In this document: positions 16,511 through 29,131 of the stretch, piece by piece | Layout: every line of letters begins with the position of its first letter | How positions within the stretch are numbered: the stretch's first letter is position 1 | Origin: Rapana venosa | Taxonomy: Eukaryota; Mollusca; Gastropoda; Neogastropoda; Muricidae | Direction of reading: 5' to 3' | NCBI GenBank assembly: GCA_028751875.1 | Contig: CM054151.1 | Coordinates: 38,512,370-38,576,369, forward strand | Length of the DNA: 64,000 nucleotides | Translations under genes and position numbers: made by a program | Notes under the pieces: generated by a model | What the model was told of the DNA's origin: nothing | The model's database searches: none | The model's input: only the letters and a program-made list of their open reading frames with translations

Positions 16511-19077
16511 AAAACCAAAGCCAGATTCCTTACAACCTACCTTGCTCGTAGAGACTAACAGGCAGCTTTGCTCATATTAGACGAAAAATGCCAAGTGTAT
16601 GTAGTATAGGCCTAGTGTAAGCCAAATCAGTAACTACAACCGTAACATTTACATTCTTAGGTATGTTCAGCATCTTTTCCAACTTTCCCCAAATCTTTCA
16701 GAGGGATCTATTGAAAGTGAGATGCTCTTTTAGTTTTGTATATAGTAGCCTGCTGTTTCTCCAGTATATCTTCATCATCATAGTTATCAAAGGCATCACT
16801 GTTGGCTCATTAAAAGAGCAAAGCTCCAGGCCAAAAGAGTGTTACGATGTATCAAACATCTTGATCCAAACATATACACGTGTCAAAATCACATACTATG
16901 TTTTAGTGTCTCCCTAACATAATGTATTGCTGGCCACACAAAATCAATTCTGTTTATTGCTTCTTACAGAAAAATGAATTATGTTTTAACCTATGTAAAG
17001 ATTGTGACATAAAAATCTGGTAAAATGATAAAATATTTGAAGAAAGAGCATGGATGATAAGTCAGAAAGGAGCATATTGGGGACCAAAATAGAAATGATG
17101 CATCAAAGACTGCAGACTGAAAACCATGAGACAATTTTCCACTGTCCACTTTTGCTGTCACTTGACTACGTCAGGATTAATAACCTGACCTAAAACCAAC
17201 TCTCAAACAGAAACAAAAAAAATGGGGGCAGTGACTGGCTTAAAAAAAAATCACAGATTTAAGCAGCTGATTAAAAACCTGTTCTAAAACAAACTGTCAA
17301 ACAAAACAAAAAAAGTAAGGTGGGAAAACAACGGATGGCTTTAAAAAAATTACTCATCATCCATTAAAAACAGTTTCAGAATTCACCTTACAACCATATT
17401 TCAAGCACGATGCAGACAATGTAGGCAATTACAGAAGTAATCAAAGACAGAACAAATCACCCTGTTATTATCAAATGCCAAACATACCACTTTCTTCACA
17501 CCACCACCAACAGCAACAAAGAGTAAAACAGTATGACAACCCAACTGTGACAGAATGTGTGACAACTCAAAAGCTACATTGAACTCAAGTTCTCTTTCAA
17601 AATCTTGAGAAAACAATTGCCTGGTTTCATTAAGCTACAATTCAAATACCAGACATGTCAGCCTGGAAATCAAAAACACACAAACACACCCACACAGGGT
17701 AGATTCATACTGCCTTCATTTCAGCCATGTGTGCAGTCAGAGTCAAAGCCAAGTGCAAGGGGTTCCCTTCTTTTTTACCACTAGAAACCCTACAACGTTG
17801 CTGTGAGTGCGTGCTCAAGACCAAAGCAGCTTTTGTTCATCACCTTGTCAGTGCAATGTCTACAATAAAACAAGCAGCCCAACAAGCCTCCCTTCTTTCT
17901 CAAGTGCACAGAACGTGCAGATAAGTATGAACACCTCTTGCAAAGGGAGTACGGTTTTTTCCACCTCCACTCTACAGTTGTGAGTGGCAGAATGAATGTA
18001 GCCATATACACACAGTTTTCCCCATGTCATCACAATTAGTTATTTTCTAAAAAAAACTAGCAAAATAAAAACAGGAATTAAAATATATAACAAGTCATGC
18101 AGCAGCTTTAGTCATGCTTACAGCAACGAAGGACTATCCCTACCATATACCATGAAGGAATCAGACCTAAATAATTTTATCTAACTGTCACAGTTTGGAT
18201 ATTTTCCAAACAACATTTTCTTTGGACTAGTACACGTGACTAATTGAATATTCACACAAAAAGTAAGGGATCAGTAGGAACACATAGGATGGTATTTTAC
18301 AATAACTGATCAAATAAACTAACCACATACACAGTTCATAGCAACTACTTTTCCTTGAGCTTAAAGATTAACGAATCATCCTTTGTAAATTTAGTGCTCT
18401 TGATTTTTTTTAACCAAAAAAACTCCCAAAAACTCAAAGCAAAACAAAACCCCAAATTTAAAAAAAGTTTATCTTTATAAGCAAGCGCAGAAAGTCTCAA
18501 ATTTCCAGTCTAAAAAAAAAAATCAAATTTCAAATCATTCAGCCTCTGCAATAACAATTATAGCACAAATCACAATGACAATGAAACACCAAGAGAATGT
18601 GAATACAGATACGGTATAAATGCTGTTGAGAACATGTATCCCAAAAATTTCCAATGACAATTCAGGGTAAAAACATCTGATTATCACACAAACTACATGC
18701 ACCCCAACACTACATGCACCCCAACAAAATACACAACACAAGGTTAAAGTATATAAAAATGGGGTAACACAGAACGCTGAAACATCACGATACATGTCAG
18801 GACAGAGTGGACTACCTTTAAGCATCAACACATGGCCTCCATAGGAGGATCAGTAAGGGAATTATGCTTTTGCTATTGCGGAGCGAGCCATTATCAAGTG
18901 TTTCAGGTTTTTCTCTTTGGCATGCAGTATTGGAAGATCTTTCCGGAAAGATTAAGTATATTTTACACACCTACCACATTCACTTTTCCTGACACACATA
19001 CCTCAACAGGTCGTCAAGAAAGATGGGCATTCTAAAGAATGTACCCATGTGCAAACACATGCACGCACACACACAGA

Positions 19078-19247
19078 CATACGCACACACACACTCTCTC
19101 TCTGTCTCTCTCTTTCTCTCTCTCTCTGTGCAATCCTGTCTCTGACACAAACACATAAACCTATTATCTCTCCACATCCCTCCTGTCTCTTATTATATAT
19201 ATATACACACACACTTACACATAAACTGCCTTGATATAAATATATAC

Positions 19248-19280
<33 letters not shown>

Positions 19281-19293
19281 AAGAAAGAGAGAG

Positions 19294-19386
<93 letters not shown>
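19078..19386 (+). repeat. CT, GA and (GATA)n compound microsatellite
   Basis: CA and CT runs from 19078, TATA near 19250, GA at 19263-19297, then about 22 GATA units to 19385. Confidence 0.95.
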
Positions 19387-21242
19387 TCTACAATCCTTCC
19401 GTCTCCTACAAACACACACACCAATTTTTTTTTTAATTCTCAAAAAGGGCAAAGCAACAGGAATGACGGTCCAGTAGTTCACAGCACCAGGGTAAGAAAT
19501 ACAAAGTGAGATCTGGATTCAGGTTCTAATCTAAGACCATGATCTGTTTTTCTTCCTGACCCCTTTCACTCTCATTTGAACACAGGTTTGGATGCCTGTT
19601 CATAGAACAGACACCAAAAAAAAAAGAAGAAGAAGAAGAAAGACAGACTTCCTTTGGTTTTACGAGCCACAACTCTCGTGATGACGACACCAGTATGTGC
19701 AATCATTATTCCCCTCACTTTTTACACATTCATGGTTCAGTTCAACAGCAGTGTCTACAGGGTATGTTTTCTCCCCCAGCCTTTGGCATACAGATGAACA
19801 AATGATGTGGTTAGGTAAAGTAAAGCTCTGACTGATGTGAGGCACAGAGGGACTGAAGCTTGGTAACAGCACCTGGAGGGTTACACAGATATTTTTTACA
19901 ATATCCTAGTCAACCTAATGGGAATACAATCGCAGTGTCTTCGACACTTCATACATCAAACAGTAAAAAATTAGAATATTCATATTAAAAAGTTCTTGTC
20001 ACTCATGTCTAAACCCACTGGATAAGGGAGACATGAACAAACCCAGCATGCACCAAAGTGGTGGAGTAACTGGCATAATGATCGATGTCATCTAAAAGCA
20101 AGAACAAGATAAAAGTGATGACATTAATCATGAGGTCTGTGGCATGACTCTTGGAACTTGGGTACAGGCATACACTTTCAGAAAGATGAGGGAAATAGCT
20201 ACCAGGTCTGTGAACATGAAGAAACAAGAAAACTATCATCCATCTTCAAGGCACAGCCAAGATTCTGGCATAAAAATCACAAACACGGGTACTGGACATG
20301 GGATTCAAGGAGTAAGGTCTGAGCAAAGTACCTGTTTCTTGAAGAAAAAAGTATTTTAAAAATACAATAAAACATTCATTCCCTTTGTTAATAAAAGGAG
20401 CAAGAGGCTTTTTGTACATATTTTACTTTAAGCATAATTTGTTACATTTAAAAAACACACACATTCTTGGAAAATAGATATTACACAAAATCTGGATAAT
20501 ATGATTCAGAGAAAAACATTTTAAAACTTGTCGATTTTATACCCATTTTATCAATTCACTGACCAAGGTTTAGTTTGTAAGCACCATGCATGCATATTTT
20601 GTAACATCCCCTACGACATGAAATGTACCTTGTAATGACAATGACTCAAAAGTTGAAGAACACTGCTAAAAGAGTTGCAGTGTTAGGTATTCAAGGACAT
20701 GCTAGTTAAATCCACTTAGTTACATGTATAAGTCGGACACAACGTTTCATGAACAAAGAGAGCAGCACCAATCTTTTAGTGGAAAACTACTTGTCATGGA
20801 AAAAAAAGGGAGAACGTGGGATCAGGGAGAGACAACAAAACAACACAAAAATGATTCACTGCACAGACAAATCATTCCCAATATAAAATGCATTTTTTCA
20901 GCATTTCATGAAGCTGAGCGTGTGGGTGGGCATATATGCCAGGTGGGAGAATCTACAAACCTACAGGGGTAAGGAGTAGGCAGAGGTATATCCATGGATA
21001 TTCAGAAGGTCACGTCACTTTTTTTTTTATCTCATTCATGCCAATCCTTTGAAAGGCCTTGTTCATGAGGTTTCAGCCTATTTTTAACTGGACTGTGGAT
21101 TGTGGTAGCACGACACAGGAAAATCCAGATATGTACATAGCATCATATTCCATATAAAGATGGTAAAGGAGGCAAAAGGTACATTCCACTACAATCAAGC
21201 CTTCGTTATTTAAGTAACAACATTTCATGCCATTTATGTTAA

Positions 21243-21660
21243 GGGGGGTTAGGGGGTTCAGCCATGTGGTTAAAGCGTTGAGTTTGTGATCTGACAGCCT
21301 AGGTTTGAGCCACCACCAAGGCAACCATTCAAGGAGGCTTTAGCCCTGAGTTAACATCAGTACATACTACACTCCTTCAGAAGTTCTTCTGATAAGACTA
21401 TAAACAAGGTTCCGTGTGTAGATGCACGCAGAACATCCTGCGCACATGTTAAAACCCTTTCTGCCTTTCAGAAGAGTAGGCCATAGCATACTGGTAAGGA
21501 CGAATGACAAATCTGTTTTTAAAAACATATCCACAGCACACTGGTGTCATGTTAAGACATCATCCCAAAAGTAGGAACGCTGCTACCTCAGTGGGGGCCA
21601 AAAATCATCACATACGCAATAATCTCACCATTGGTGAGCCTCAGAGCTCTAGCTGAGAAA
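21243..21660 (+). repeat. SINE with type-B tail
   Basis: Head GTTCAGCCATGTGGTTAAAG with GGTTTGAGCC, full body, and the tail ACACTGGTGTCATGTTAAGA to GAGCTCTAGCTGAG. It sits about 150 bases beyond the kinase stop codon. Confidence 0.85.
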
Positions 21661-21813
21661 AAAAATGGCCATTTCTTTCACAGCATTTAATATCATCACC
21701 ATCACCATCCTGCTCTCTCTCTCTCTCCCCCACTCCATGAGTCATGACTATCTTGTAACAGTCACTGCACAACAAAGCAATCTGCCAGACCAGGAAATGA
21801 AGCAGATGCCCGC

Positions 21814-21921
21814 TCAAATGTCCATGTTGACTTCTTGCAATTTCTGCATTCTCTGTCGACTCTCCAGCTGCTTTTGATACGATCGTGCATGGGACCCCAA
21901 ATCTTTCAGACGTGTGGCAAT
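21814..21921 (-). CDS. Receptor kinase exon 14: C-terminus
   Basis: 108 bases including TGA at 21816-21814, acceptor TGTTCCAG. It codes [20 protein letters not shown] then a short Gln- and Lys-rich helical tail ending EVNMDI. A weak ATTAAA on this strand lies at 21691-21686, about 125 bases past the stop; I cannot say whether it is the true 3' end. Confidence 0.85.
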   Translation of the reverse strand: MATRLKDLGSHARSYQKQLESRQRMQKLQEVNMDI

Positions 21922-24900
21922 CTGGAACAGACAGAACAGAAACAGTGTTCAATCAAAGAAAAAAAAAAGACACATTGATTGGCAACATGAATATAGCATT
22001 AAAAAAATGTTAACATTAATAGTAAGTAATCTATGGTTGGTACTTAGATGTCATTTGATACACCAAGTAGTTTTCCACTGCTTTCTTGAGGGGCAATGCA
22101 CATACAGTCTTTATAAGCACACACATTAAATAAAGAGGCATGATTCCAGGCATTCTTTCATGCTTGCAAGACAAACCCAAAATGCACTCAGAATAACTCA
22201 ACTTTTAAAAAAACAAAAAACCACCAGTGTGTATCTGGTACAGACAAATATTAGGTGATGAAAAAATTATGGATACTACATAAAACTGTGTTAATACTCC
22301 CAAGACTACAGATCTACTGATACCTATACATTTAAATGCCAACCTGTTGAAGGCAACTTAAAACACTGCCTGTCTGAATCTAGGTCTATGCTGACACCTG
22401 CGTGTTTGTGCTATCTAAGCATGGTCATCAGGTGGGTACCTACCTACCAGTTTGAATGCTGATCTATCGGTGGGTGCCCACCTGTTTAAATCCCAGATGT
22501 TATTAGAGTACATTTAACCTGTTTAAACACTGGTCTACCAGTGAGGCCTACTTACTGAAAAACTGGTCTATTAGTGTGTCCCTACCTGTTTCAATCCTGG
22601 CATGGTGTGGGTTATTTAACCTATAAAAGCTGGTCTGTCAACCTACCTACATAAAAGCTGGTCTATCCCTGGGAACGTACATGCTTAACAAATGGGTCTG
22701 TTGGTAGGTACCTGCCTTTTTAAAAGCAGGCCTACAGGTGGGTACCTACCTGTTTTAAAGCAGGCCAACATGTGGGTGGGTACCTACCTGTTTTAAAGCA
22801 GGCCTACAGGTGGGTACCTACCTGTTTTAAACAGGCCTACAGGTGGGTACCTACCTGTTTTAAACAGGCCTACAGGTGGGTACCTACCTGTTTTAAACAG
22901 GCCTACAGGTGGGTACCTACCTGTTTTAAACAGGCCTACAGGTGGGTACCTACCTGTTTTAAAGCAGGCCTTACAGAGCTCGGGGTACCTACCTGTTTTA
23001 AACAGGCCTACAGGTGGGTACCTACCTGTTTTAAAGCAGGCCTACAGGTGGGTACCTACCCGTTTTAAAGCAGGCCTACAGGTGGGTACTAACTTGTTTA
23101 AAGCAGGCCTACAGGTGGGTACCTACCTGTTTTAAAGCAGGCCTACAGGTGGGTACCTACCTGTTCTAAACAGGCCTACAGGTGGGTACCTACCTGTTTA
23201 AACAGGCCTACAGGTGGGTACCTACCTGTTTTAAACAGGCCTACAGGTGGGTACCTACCTGTTTTAAAGCAGGCCTACAGGTGGGTACCTACCTGTTTTA
23301 AAGCAGGCCTACAGGTGGGTACCTACCTGTTTTAAAGCAGGCCTACAGGTGGGTACCTACCTGTTTAAAAGCAGGCCTACAGGTGGGCACTTACCTGTTT
23401 AAAAGGGGGTCTGTTGGAGGGTACTTGATCCCAGCAGAATTTCATCAGCTCCTTGTACTGTGGCATCACATCAGCAGAGGGAGGGGTCTCAGGCCGACCG
23501 CCATTCTTCACAATCTTCAACACCTGTTCCCCCACAGACACCACAATGACTGACACTCTGCATGCTGCCATATGGTTCAACAGCTGCACTCTATACAAAC
23601 AAGCTTGCTCCTTGCACAAAAGAAACACTCTTATTAACTCTGCACCAATAAATTTGCTCCGGTGTCAGAGAATGAGCCTGACTGTAGTAGCTGTATAGCG
23701 AGTGCATAATATTGAAGGGGCAGCTTGGGAACAACAGTCATTGACATCACAAAGACAGAAACAAAAAAAACCTAAACAACAACAAAAAGATACAACAGCA
23801 AAAACTAAAACTGGTGCCTGGTAATTCAGATTATGACCCCATCCTACCTAGGTCTCCACTAACCAGCAAAGAGCGAAGGGGGTAGGGGTGGAACAGTTCA
23901 GAAGATACAGCATCAGACTCCTGATTGGCAAGAGAAGCATCAAGGTGCAGACAATGTCAACTGGTCAGGGGGCTTTCCCCCTAGAGTTCATATCAGTTCT
24001 GACACCATTTTTACACATGTCTTTCAGACAAGACATAGAGTATGCTCCCAAGTGCAAATGCATGCATAAAACCTCATACAAGCATGTTAAAAACAGAACT
24101 CTATTTCATGAAACGAGTTGGCCAATCATAACTGCTGGTATGAAAAAGATAAAACATACTCTGCAAACCCTGAAGCTTCACAAAAGTGCTTGTTATATAC
24201 TGCTGACAAAACATGAGCCAAAATGATGTGATGCAGCATATGCAGAGTAGTCTGCTTGTTGTGACACCATCTTGGGAATACTGAAACTAAAATGTTCCAT
24301 CATGCAAAGGCCAACTGGCAAACAAAACCTTTCTTTTGAAAATTCCACGGTGAAAGTCTATCTTCTTCTCCTCAGTCAGACTATTCTCCGACAGATATTG
24401 CTGTGTCTCGCCCTTGGTGTTTAACCTGTTTCCCACTGATTTTTATTCCTTTCACTCTTTCATTTCTCTCAACTACAAAACTTAAGGACACTTTGCTAAA
24501 GAATTTTTCAATCACGAAGCAGAACAAAACTAGCAAAATATAAATTTCTTTCACATCTTTCTCAAGAAAAATAAGCATGAGATTAACTATCTTCGAAACA
24601 TAAAGGGAAAATTGTTCTCCATGAACAAAAATAAACTTCCAATGAACAACAAAATTAAACTTGCAATGTACAAAAATACAACAAGACAACTAACAAGAAA
24701 CGGCAGAAAAAATGCGGTCTCCACACACCTCAGCCTCAGTGGCAATTTCCTCGAAAGGATCGTGACACATTGGGATTTCCCACATCACCATGGCGAAGGA
24801 GTACACATCGCAGGCAGGGGTGATGACATCAGCTTCAGCAGCAGCAGCAGCGTCACCTTTTGCTGCGACCTTGTCGTCTTTCACCCCTGCTTTGGCGGGC

Positions 24901-27900
24901 ACAGGGAGCACCAGATGCTCCTTTGTCACTGGGTGAGCCAGCAGCTCCGGTGCTGTCCAGCGAATGCTGGCTGGACAGGCACTGGCTGTACGACGGCCTG
25001 AAAGACAACAGGAAAGAGTGAGAAAAATATAGCATTGCTGCTATTACTGTTATCATTATCGTGGATGTACAGGGATATCATTCATGCACAAATGTAAGGA
25101 GGGGGGACGGGATAGCCTAGTGGTGAGAACATTGCGCTCGCAATCTGACGACCGGGGTTCGATTCCCGTTCAAGGGGAATATTTTTTCCCTGGAGTTAAC
25201 ATCAGTGCAGACTCTACCCTCCCCTAAAGTCCTTTGGATGAGACTATAAACCAAGGTCCCGTGTGCGAACGCACGCAGAACATCTTGCGCACACGTTAAA
25301 TCCTGTTCCGCTTTTTGTAAGAGTAGGCCATTCTGTGCCGGTGGGAACAGATGGCAGAATTTACAAACCGCATACACATGGGGACTGGATGTAAAAAAGC
25401 ACAATAGTGCTTCTTCCATTATCCTCAGTATAAAAGAATAAATAAACTAAATAAAATGTATGTTAAGTGTACAAAGTGAAATCACGTTGATAACAAAAAG
25501 ACAAGTAAACAGAAAAATACGTTTACCTTAGACAAACACGCATACATGCATGCATGTGCCCATCTGCACGTGCATGTGTCCACACACAACTATGCAAGCA
25601 CACACTACACACACCCTACACACAAGCACGCACACACACACACACAAGCACACACACAAGCACACACACACCACACAACACACACACAAACACACTTACA
25701 GCAGCAGTCATCCTGTGGGCACTCCTCCCTGATAGGCTGCAGCATCTTGATCAAACCAAAGTCTGCCACCTGCAATCAAAAATAGACCATCAGTTAATTA
25801 AACAAACAAATGAATTCACAAATGTGTATATCATGACAAAGAAAGAAAAGATGAAGCTTCACAAGTTCATCTGTTATTCAATTCAATTCAATTCTTTTAT
25901 TGTCCTCTGTTTAAAGGAAATTTGTTTATATACAGCTAATAAAACATATGCCGAATGGATGATCTAATGCAGCATATGCCGAGTAGTTTGCTCATTATGG
26001 CACCATCTTCTTCTCAAAAGAACAAAACCGACAATTTCTAACACAAATGAAAAAAGAAAAAAAAAAGAGAGAGAGGAAAAGACAGGAGAAAAGTGGTTTG
26101 GTGTTCTTTTTAGTTTTTGTTTCTTGACTGGTGAATTTTTGCATGTGTGACTGTTTGCCCACCAATAAGGTAGGCACATTCGGACTCTGGGTATGATGTC
26201 TAAACACAACACCAGTGTGCATGTGTTGTTTTCAAATATAGTTTTTGTGATCCGTTCTTAGCAGCATGAACAGCCTTCTTCTTCTGAAAGTCAGAACGTG
26301 TCTTAACATGTGCACAAGATGCTATGCATGTGTCCGCACACAGGGCTTTGGTTTACAGTCTTCTTCTTCATTAAATACTCAGACAGCAACTATTGTCTGC
26401 TATTTGAGAGAAAATGCGCTGTGCTGCCGTTAAGCACCTGACAAGTCAGGCCCAGTGCATCCAACTTCGGCGTAGGTCAGAATTGTTCATCATCATCATC
26501 AAAGCCTTTGTGCCTTATTGGCACGTAGGGCAGCAACAAATGTTCTCCACTCCTGTCTGTCCTGGGCCAGCTTCTGAATGGTTCCCCAGGTATGTTGGAA
26601 GGTCTTCAGCTCTGTTTTGACAGTCCGACGCTAAGTGTTCTTGGGTCGTCCTCGTTTGGTTTTCCCTTTGGGTCCAGTGGGGGTTTTCGGGTGATTTTTC
26701 CCCTTTTTCCCGACGGCAGTTTTTGCCTACCCATCTCCATCCCTATGCATGATGATGGTGCCGTTTCCCCTGGTTGCAACGGGCAAAAAGTTCTTGTTTG
26801 GATTGTCTCGGCCAGAAGAGAGCAAGATTCTTTGGATTCTTCGTGTGGAATGTGGTAGTTTGTGGGGTCACTTTTGTTTCCTCCAGCACTCCCCGGCCCT
26901 TTAAAAAGGGTGGGAAGTACCAGCTTGGTATAGTCTTAGTTTGGTCCTGGTGCTGTACTGGGACGATTTCCACACATTGTTCAGATTTCTGTAAGCATTT
27001 CTTGCTTTGCTAATCCGGTTCTTGATGTCGCTGCCTGCTCCACCGTCATGCCTAACAGTGCTCCCGAGGTACGTAAACTCTTCAGTTGTTGGTAAATCTT
27101 CTCCATTCACTGTGACCGGTGAGGGGTTATGAATGTTCAGTGTCATCACCTCTGTCTTCTTCTGAGGTCAGAATTGTTATCCATCCCATATTCACTTCAT
27201 CAACCATACCATCATTCAAATAAAGTTTTAACTTTGTATTTGAACTGTGCTGGAATCATGAGAATCCAAAACTAATGACATCAAAAGAAACAGCGGCACT
27301 ATTATAAACATCCATTTCAATACACTCACTTTGATGACGTCATTGTCCAATAAAAAGATGTTGCCACAGCGAAGATCACGGTGGATGATCGGAGGTTTTG
27401 TCGAGTGAAGAAACGCCATCCCATCAGCCACTTGTAAACACTAGCATTCGAGACATAAGTATTGTATTCTGTTAGATGAAGAAAGAGGGCATTCTCTACT
27501 TTTTTTCAAGCATCAGTAGTTCTATATCACCGAATGATGAATATAGAAGTGGCTAAAACTGAGCCTATGCATGGGTCATTCATCTTATGTTTAACTAACA
27601 AATATAGCGTTTGCATACAATGTAACACACACATGCACAGAGTGAAGATGTCAGAATTGAAATTCTTCTCATTCCATGCAGTCTGGTTAAAAGCATGCTG
27701 TTGGTATCTAAATCCTTCCTTAATCATAACAGAATGGGAAATACTTTGGGCGTGACATTACATTTAATTAGGTCAGTGTAATGTATTCCGTTTTGCTAGG
27801 TTTGTACATGAAAAAATGACTACTGATATATTAACAATTGTATGACACTAATCTTGACCCTCTACCTGACAAAGCAAGTCCATACTTAAATACAGTGGTG

Positions 27901-29100
27901 GGTACTAAGTAGGTCAGCATAAAAATACGTCGAATTCAGTATATATCTATTTTTGTCATTGTTATGGTCTCTACGACATCCTAGCACAGTGTGCTACAAT
28001 ATAAAATAACAGTGATTGTCTCTGCACCACAGGGATGGTCTGAACTTGATTTTTTAAAAGTATGAAATAGCTATTTATTGGAAATTACTTGAATCAGAGA
28101 AGTCTTTCTTCCGAAAAAAGTTCATCCAAAAAATATATTTTTATTTTAGCTTGAACCTGTTCATTTGTTTTTAGCAAACAAAGTTAGGACATCAAGCATG
28201 TTCTTGTATCTTGATCTGTTCCCAGCATAACTTTATACCAACATACCACAACTTTAAACTTTAGACAAGAGGCAAAATATGGCCTAATTAGGACTAATTT
28301 GGCCTAAAAATGTAAAACCTCTTAACCAAAAGTGCATGATTCATATAGCTATTGGCAGGGCTAAGTCATACATTAGAGTGCACACACACACCACACACAC
28401 ACATACACACACACACACACACAAACACACAACACATACAGAACAAACTAAAAGAAAAAAACACTACACTCCTTACAATTCTAACGCGATGAGGCCAAGA
28501 CAGCAGCCGTCCCTGTGTCCTAAGGAAATCCTTCAGACACTCCCCCACAATGTATTCCGTGATGATAGACGGCAACTTCCCATCCAAACACAGGCCCAAG
28601 ATACACACGATGTTCTTGTGACGCTGACGACTGAAAAAATCAATGACAAACAACAGATTGTGACACAAACCATCCAAGGCTAGCTGTCTTTCTTTTAGTA
28701 GAAACAGTTTATAACAAGGAGAAAATAAAACAATACCAAATAAAGAATGAACATAATACAACATAGAACACATTGTTTTTTGTTTGGGGATTTTATTGTT
28801 CCGTGGCTAGAGCTCCGAGGTTCACCAATGGTGGCGTTGTGCATATCTGACTGTTTTTATCCACTATTAGGGTAGCCACATTCTGACTTCAGGGATGGTG
28901 TCTAAACATGGCACCAGTGTGTATGGGGGGGGAGGGGGTTTGGGGGGTCATCTGTTCCAACCAGCATGAAATGACTTACACTTCAGAAAGGTGGAACCAG
29001 TTTTAAACATATGCACAAGATGTTCTCTGTGTGTTCACACACAGGGCTGGCCTTGGTTTATAGTCTTATCCAAAGGACTTTCTTTTTTTTTCTTTTCTTT

Positions 29101-29131
<31 letters not shown>

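Larger units (their letters stand above)
15325..21242. other. Intergenic or distal 3' region of the kinase gene
   Basis: Long AT-rich, mostly unique tract with no coding exon seen on either strand. It holds (CA)n at 15600-15633, a dispersed repeat near 16300-16510, (GATA)n at 19296-19385 and short duplications (for example 18690-18725). It may include a long 3'UTR of the receptor kinase gene on the minus strand, which I cannot delimit. Confidence 0.4.

Noticed and set aside
18535..18831. Possible hydrophobic membrane protein on the minus strand
   Set aside because: 98 codons in AT-rich sequence with no homology I recognise, no splice context and no neighbouring coding exon.
22690..23395. CRISPR-like array from regular short palindromic repeats
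   Set aside because: There are no unique spacers, the genome is eukaryotic, and the unit is explained by amplification of an exon boundary.
25106..25190. Functional tRNA gene
   Set aside because: A and B boxes are present, but the sequence continues into the SINE body and recurs in many copies; the same holds for 53785-53860.
27431..28477. Exon 9 extended to VRS with exon 10 starting at GTGGCT, or an acceptor at AAG (27431-27432)
   Set aside because: These need a non-canonical acceptor or lose a residue; GTAAGG with the TAG acceptor at 27441-27442 is canonical and gives [12 protein letters not shown] with the right spacing.
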